From contig DIKO01000010.1 of assembly GCA_002423615.1 (NCBI GenBank), positions 1 to 18,450 on the forward strand: a stretch of 18,450 nt of DNA. The letters run 5' to 3'. The stretch is from Desulfobacteraceae bacterium UBA5616. Lineage in GTDB: Bacteria > Desulfobacterota > Desulfobacteria > Desulfobacterales > UBA5616. Of this stretch, positions 14,656 to 18,450 are shown one piece after another. Below the pieces are notes generated by a model that saw only the letters and a program-made list of their open reading frames with translations, was not told the origin of the DNA and ran no database searches. Each line of letters starts with the position of its first letter. Within the stretch, counting starts at the first letter, position 1. The translations under genes and the position numbers were made by a program.

Positions 14656-15612
14656 TCAGAAGAATAAACTTGAGATAAAACAATATTTAAAGAAGGATTT
14701 TTCATCTTCCGGCGTTGTGACGTTGACGGTGCGCTTTGCCGTCGTGGTTCCATTTTCGTCCTTGGCGGTAAAGACAATCTCGTAGGATTTTCCCGATTTG
14801 GATGTGTCAATGGAATTGGGTTCACCCGGGGCGCCGTTAATCGTTGCCGTGACTTTTTTGCCCATTTCCTCTTTAAGATAATTATACGCCACATATCCGG
14901 GATCGGAATATCCGGCTCCTTTTTTGGTATCCACCACTTCGCCGCCCTTGAGCACAAGGGTCGGAGGCGCTGGGTCGACCACATTCACTTTCCTCACGAT
15001 TTCCTTTGCGGGTTTGCCTGCGTCCCCGGGGAGACTATAGGTGACGGTGTATTCTCCGGCGGTGTTCGTATCCACTGTGTTTTTTGTAACGATTTGGGCT
15101 GTAAGGTCAACACCTTTTTCGGTAAATGCCTTTGCCCCAGGGTCCTGGTAAGGGGCTTTTGAAGTCACCCAGATTTCAGGTTTGCCGGTGAGAACGATAA
15201 GCGGTGGGGGATCGACAAGTTTTTTGCCGGTGATGTTGATGTCGGTTTTCATATACCTCTTGGGACTGTCTTTTTCCGTATAGATGGAGATATAGGTGCG
15301 TCCCTTGAAATTGGCGTCGTTTTCCGCGGTGAATTCGATCTGATCCACCTGAATCCAAAGACCTTTTTCAAATGATTTTTCAGGCAGGGGGCCGAAGATG
15401 ATATATTTGTCATTTCTGATTTTTCCGGGTATCCCCGCATAGGTGAATGAATCGTCCTGTTGAACAATCAGGAGGGTATCGGTCCGGTTTTCACCGCCGG
15501 CCCCCATTGCCGTGACTTCCCAGATTCCGGTCAAATCGGCGGCAAGGGAAACCCCACCTGTCCCCAAGAAAACCAAAAATGCCATAATGACGACGAATTT
15601 TGTGCCTTTCAT
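14656..15612 (-). CDS. Exported protein with two DUF5011/Ig-like repeats
   Basis: 318-aa secreted protein of unknown function. The signal peptide is MKGTKFVVIMAFLVFLGTGGVSLAA (about 1-25). Residues ~26-130 form a beta-rich domain starting DLTGIWEVTAMGAGG, like lipocalin-type folds. Two Ig-like units of the DUF5011 kind follow: about 135-213 (PLIVLTGKPEIWV, YQDPGAKAF, TAGEYTVTYSLPGDAG) and about 214-300 (PTLVLKGGEVVDT, YSDPGYVAYN, GKSYEIVFTAKDENG). Such repeats usually mediate adhesion or surface display. The ATG has AAGGAAAG upstream and a promoter near 15700. The last 13 residues (SFFKYCFISSLFF) look unlike the rest; another frame after them reads KMPNMKLTLAK and stops at 14621, so an indel near the C-terminus is possible. 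No neighbouring gene clarifies its role. Confidence 0.8.
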   Translation of the reverse strand: MKGTKFVVIMAFLVFLGTGGVSLAADLTGIWEVTAMGAGGENRTDTLLIVQQDDSFTYAGIPGKIRNDKYIIFGPLPEKSFEKGLWIQVDQIEFTAENDANFKGRTYISIYTEKDSPKRYMKTDINITGKKLVDPPPLIVLTGKPEIWVTSKAPYQDPGAKAFTEKGVDLTAQIVTKNTVDTNTAGEYTVTYSLPGDAGKPAKEIVRKVNVVDPAPPTLVLKGGEVVDTKKGAGYSDPGYVAYNYLKEEMGKKVTATINGAPGEPNSIDTSKSGKSYEIVFTAKDENGTTTAKRTVNVTTPEDEKSFFKYCFISSLFF

Positions 15613-15694
15613 GTTTTTCTTTCCTTTTATTTAATTGTTAATGTGATTGACAAACGGGTTGTTGGAAAAGAGAGGGCTATAAGAACTGATTTTA

Positions 15695-15723
15695 TATATA
15701 ATACATTTTAGTGAATATGTTAA
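15695..15723 (-). promoter_or_regulatory. Candidate sigma70-type promoter for the Ig-like protein gene
   Basis: On the minus strand, TTAACA (15723-15718; five of six to TTGACA) and TATATA (15700-15695) are separated by exactly 17 nt in AT-rich DNA. The start point would be near 15687, leaving a leader of about 75 nt. Together with the promoter at 15837 it makes up the 302-nt divergent gap 15613-15914, in which I see no gene. Confidence 0.45.
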
Positions 15724-15836
15724 GTAAAATTAAATGAACTTAATTTATTCACCGGCGAAAACCCCGGGATTCAAAGCTGCTTCGTCAATAACGATTTAAA
15801 AATATACCCAAAAAATATAATCGAGATTTATCCCGT

Positions 15837-15865
15837 TTGACACTCCCGATCATCGGGGTTATTTT
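15837..15865 (+). promoter_or_regulatory. Sigma70-type promoter with a dyad in the spacer, upstream of the radical SAM gene
   Basis: A perfect TTGACA (15837-15842), 17-nt spacer and TATTTT (15860-15865; four of six). The spacer contains the 13-bp dyad CCCGATCATCGGG (15845-15857), six-base arms around one C, a classic place for a repressor site. The start would be near 15872. This argues that the open frame beginning at a TTG at 15837 does not start there and that translation starts at 15915. Confidence 0.6.
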
Positions 15866-15914
15866 CGGTAATAAATATCACGCCAATTACATCGAGTGGA
15901 AAGGAAGACGGTCC

Positions 15915-17087
15915 ATGGCCTTAAAAAGAGACAATCCGGCATCTTATCAAGGATTTGAACAGGGGCCCATTCGTCCGCCCAGCGAGGCCTTCAGCCTTTT
16001 GATCCGGGCGACGAGAAACTGTCCCTGGAACCACTGCCGGTTTTGTTCGGTTTACAAAGACGCGAAATTTTCCATAAGACCGGTGGATGATGTGAAACGG
16101 GATATTGACGAAGTATGCCGGCATGTTACAAATATTCTGAAGTTTACGGACAGTTCCGGGCGGATCAGCCAGGCGGATATCCGAAAGGCTGCGGAACATG
16201 TTCAACCATGGGATTTTGACGCCTTCAGCGCCGCATATAACTGGGTGGCCTCGGGAATGAAATCCGTTTTTTTGCAGGATGCCAACAGCCTGATCCTGAA
16301 ACCGGCGCATTTGGTGGAAATTTTAAATCATTTGAAAATGCGTTTTCCCTTTATCGAACGCGTCACCTCTTATGCGAGGTCTCACACCGTAGCCGGAATC
16401 AATGATGAAGACCTTGCTGCAATCCGCGGGGCCGGATTAAACCGGATCCATATCGGGCTTGAGTCGGGATCGGACGAGGTGCTCAGATTGATGAAAAAAG
16501 GGGTCTCTAAACAAGACCACGTCAAGGCCGGGCAAAAGGCGAAAAAAGCGGGAATGGAGCTATCCGAGTATGTCATGCCGGGCCTGGGGGGGAAAGCCCT
16601 TTCCGAGGTTCATGCCCGGGAAACCGCCGATGCGTTGAACCGGATCAACCCCGATTTCATCCGTCTGAGGTCCCTGACCGTTGGAAACGGTATCCCTGTG
16701 TATGAAGACGTTCAGGCCGGCCGTTTTGAAAAAGCGACGGATCTTCTGATGATTCAGGAAATTTATCTGTTCATCCAGGGTCTTCACGGCATCCGCAGCC
16801 GGATCGTGAGCGATCATATGATGAATCTGCTCCAGGAGGTCGAGGGCAACCTTCCGGAAGATCAGGGGAAAATGCTGGGAATCCTCCAAGGCTACCTGGA
16901 TATGGACCCTGAAAAACAATGCCTGTACCAGGTCGGACGGCGCCTGGGTTTCTTTTCCAGCGTCAGCGACATGGATGATCCCGGTCTTTTAAGCAGGGCC
17001 GTTCAGCGCCGGGACAAACTGGGCATCACCCCGGGCAATGTGGATCAGGTCCTGGGAGACGTGCTGGCAAGGTTTGTAAGGCTTTAG
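15915..17087 (+). CDS. Radical SAM protein with CX4CX2C cluster motif (Elp3/MiaB-like fold)
   Basis: 390-aa radical S-adenosylmethionine enzyme, substrate unknown. The ATG at 15915 follows AAGGAAGA by about 7 nt; upstream DNA is a promoter. The 4Fe-4S motif is Cys36, Cys41 and Cys44 in RNCPWNHCRFC. The first spacing is four residues rather than the canonical three, which I have seen in related proteins of this NCPWN type. The remaining core fits an Elp3/MiaB-like barrel: SVFLQDANSLI (about 117-127, the metal/SAM-side strand), RIHIGLESGSDEVLRLMKKG (167-186) and MELSEYVMPGLGG (214-226). Residues ~250-390 are a helical C-terminal part without extra cysteine clusters. It lies 28 nt upstream of hemW on the same strand and is probably co-transcribed with it. 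Confidence 0.85.
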   Translation: MALKRDNPASYQGFEQGPIRPPSEAFSLLIRATRNCPWNHCRFCSVYKDAKFSIRPVDDVKRDIDEVCRHVTNILKFTDSSGRISQADIRKAAEHVQPWDFDAFSAAYNWVASGMKSVFLQDANSLILKPAHLVEILNHLKMRFPFIERVTSYARSHTVAGINDEDLAAIRGAGLNRIHIGLESGSDEVLRLMKKGVSKQDHVKAGQKAKKAGMELSEYVMPGLGGKALSEVHARETADALNRINPDFIRLRSLTVGNGIPVYEDVQAGRFEKATDLLMIQEIYLFIQGLHGIRSRIVSDHMMNLLQEVEGNLPEDQGKMLGILQGYLDMDPEKQCLYQVGRRLGFFSSVSDMDDPGLLSRAVQRRDKLGITPGNVDQVLGDVLARFVRL

Positions 17088-17115
17088 CCTTTCAGCCGTA
17101 TGCGAGAGAAAGCTA

Positions 17116-18327
17116 ATGGAAAAGCGGGATTTTGGAGAAACCAGGCCCCGGGAGGGCGAAAAAGCGGGGATTTACGTCCATGTGCCGTTTTGCGCCAAAA
17201 AATGTCCGTATTGCGATTTTTATTCCATTGTCGGTTCCGCGTTCATCAAGGATTTTGTCCGGGCCGTGCAAATGGAAATGGCCATGACCCCCTCGCCGGG
17301 ATTGTTCTTCGATACCCTGTATTTCGGCGGCGGGACCCCTTCTTTGATCGAACCCGGCGATATTGGCGCCATTATTGAGGCGGCCCGCAAAAAATATGAT
17401 TTTCCTGCCCTGGCCGAAATCACCCTGGAGGCAAATCCAGGCACCGTCACCGAGGAACGCCTTCGTCATTATCGAATCGCCGGCGTTAATCGCATCAATA
17501 TCGGCACACAGTCTTTTTCCAGCCGGAACCTCACGTTTTTAGGACGCATCCATTCTCCGGGCCAGGGGAAAAACGCCATACGGTTCGCCAGGAAGGCAGG
17601 GTTTGACAACCTTGGTCTCGACCTGATCTACGGCCTTCCGGGACAGGATGAATCCATGTGGCTGGAAGACTTGACTCAGGCTGTTGGCCTTGAGCCGGAG
17701 CATATCTCCTGCTACATGCTGACCTTCGAACCCGGAACCCCCATGGACCTGAATCGTCGGAAAGGGGATTTCACCCCATGTCCGGATGACAGGATGGCGG
17801 GCCTTTTTGAGACAACGGTTGATTTTTTAAGTGCCGGCGGGTATTTTCACTATGAAACATCCAATTTCGCAAAAACAGGCGTTTCCGGGAAAAACCCGGG
17901 GAACCGGAACCGTTATCAGTCCCGGCACAACCGGAAATACTGGTCCGGGGTATCCTACCTCGGGTTCGGCCCGTCGGCCCACTCATTTTTGCCTCCCGTT
18001 CGGTATTGGAATATTAAATCCGTGACGCAATACCTGAACTGCATCAACAGAGGTCATACACCTGTCGCGGAAAAGGAAACACTCACCCGGGAGCAGCAGA
18101 TGATGGAAGCCGTTTATCTGGGGTTAAGAACAGCCGACGGCATTGATATCGGAAAATTCGAACAAAAATTTAAGGCCGATTTCTACACAATGTTTCAGGA
18201 ACCCCTGTCGGAGCTTGTGGATCAGGGCCTTCTCGTATTTTCCGGGGAAAACGTTCGACTTTTGCCTCGAGGCATGACCCTGCTGGACGCCATAGCCGGC
18301 CGGATATTCGAATATCTTGTTTTCTGA
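17116..18327 (+). CDS. hemW: HemW, radical SAM heme chaperone
   Basis: 403-aa HemW (older annotation: oxygen-independent coproporphyrinogen III oxidase-like). HemW binds heme and delivers it to respiratory proteins, with a radical SAM 4Fe-4S cluster. The CX3CX2C motif is Cys26, Cys30 and Cys33 in YVHVPFCAKKCPYCDFYS. Position 35 is Phe, where true HemN has a fourth Cys, which favours HemW. Other motifs: YFGGGTPSLI (69-78), INIGTQSF (127-134), LDLIYGLPGQ (168-177), and the HNRKYWSGVSYLGFGPSAHS block (271-290) that is diagnostic for HemW/HemN proteins. A HemN_C-like helical domain (about 320-403) closes it. The ATG at 17116 has only a weak purine-rich site (GAGAGAAAG), consistent with coupling to the radical SAM gene 28 nt upstream. 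In this organism it may serve the b-type hemes of respiratory complexes. I see no gene in 18328-18450. Confidence 0.92.
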   Translation: MEKRDFGETRPREGEKAGIYVHVPFCAKKCPYCDFYSIVGSAFIKDFVRAVQMEMAMTPSPGLFFDTLYFGGGTPSLIEPGDIGAIIEAARKKYDFPALAEITLEANPGTVTEERLRHYRIAGVNRINIGTQSFSSRNLTFLGRIHSPGQGKNAIRFARKAGFDNLGLDLIYGLPGQDESMWLEDLTQAVGLEPEHISCYMLTFEPGTPMDLNRRKGDFTPCPDDRMAGLFETTVDFLSAGGYFHYETSNFAKTGVSGKNPGNRNRYQSRHNRKYWSGVSYLGFGPSAHSFLPPVRYWNIKSVTQYLNCINRGHTPVAEKETLTREQQMMEAVYLGLRTADGIDIGKFEQKFKADFYTMFQEPLSELVDQGLLVFSGENVRLLPRGMTLLDAIAGRIFEYLVF

Positions 18328-18450
18328 AGCTCCGGTTTCGTACTTGTTTCGATATAGCAAGCCCTTTTCCATATAGGGATCCAGCGTTTTTATGTGAGAC
18401 ACATCGTTTCATGTTAGATTTTCCCGATACAAGTTCCCTCGGGATAAACC

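Noticed and set aside
15837..15914. N-terminal extension of the radical SAM protein from a TTG at 15837
   Set aside because: The TTG is the first part of a perfect -35 hexamer, and a good ribosome site precedes the ATG at 15915.
18422..18444. TCCCGA/TCGGGA inverted repeat near the right edge, as a terminator for hemW
   Set aside because: The loop is 11 nt, the stem only 6 bp, and the window ends before a T-tract could be seen.

Overview
The window looks like a chromosomal segment of a strictly anaerobic deltaproteobacterium (Desulfobacterota), probably a sulfate reducer or syntroph of the Desulfobacterales type. This is an inference from gene content: an electron-transfer flavoprotein pair (EtfBA) beside a membrane FeS/CCG-domain ETF:quinone oxidoreductase, a CooC-type nickel-insertion ATPase, HemW, a TtpC-type TonB system and several Cys-rich or radical-SAM proteins. 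Base composition is fairly even and GC-moderate, apart from AT-rich intergenic stretches. No tRNA, rRNA, CRISPR array, insertion sequence or phage gene was seen.

Layout. (1) 140-5444, plus strand: a compact six-gene operon encoding a TtpC-type TonB energising machine, in the order DUF3450 periplasmic coiled-coil protein, long ExbB-like TtpC, ExbB, ExbD, TonB, TPR protein. Four of its five junctions overlap. (2) 7424-5505, minus strand: a small protein resembling the LpdD prenyl-flavin chaperone family, a Cys-rich DUF2284 protein and a DUF4126 membrane protein with a SHOCT-like tail. The last two overlap as TAATG, and the DUF4126 gene appears frameshifted in an A7 run just before its natural stop. 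(3) 7687-11605, plus strand: an ETF:quinone oxidoreductase-like protein (b-type-heme-like membrane domain, two 4Fe-4S clusters, two CCG domains of which the first has lost its cysteines), then etfB and etfA. The unit ends in a strong terminator. (4) 14533-11694, minus strand: cooC overlapping a Ski2-like DExH helicase. (5) 15612-14656, minus strand: a secreted protein with two DUF5011/Ig-like repeats and its own promoter and hairpin. (6) 15915-18327, plus strand: a radical SAM protein of Elp3/MiaB-like fold with a clear sigma70 promoter carrying a dyad, then hemW.

How the genes work together. Block 1 would harness the proton-motive force to drive outer-membrane receptors; no receptor lies in the window. 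Block 3 would take electrons from acyl-CoA dehydrogenases through EtfBA to the membrane FeS protein and the menaquinone pool, as expected in fatty-acid-oxidising anaerobes. Block 4 joins a Ni-enzyme maturation ATPase with an RNA/DNA helicase, a pairing with no obvious mechanistic link. Block 2 has no clear pathway.

I did not find a clear-cut new defence or mobile system. The best leads are the cysteine-less first CCG domain, the LpdD-like/DUF2284/DUF4126 unit with its frameshift, the cooC-helicase coupling, the DUF3450-TtpC domain resemblance, and two dyads placed in promoter regions.
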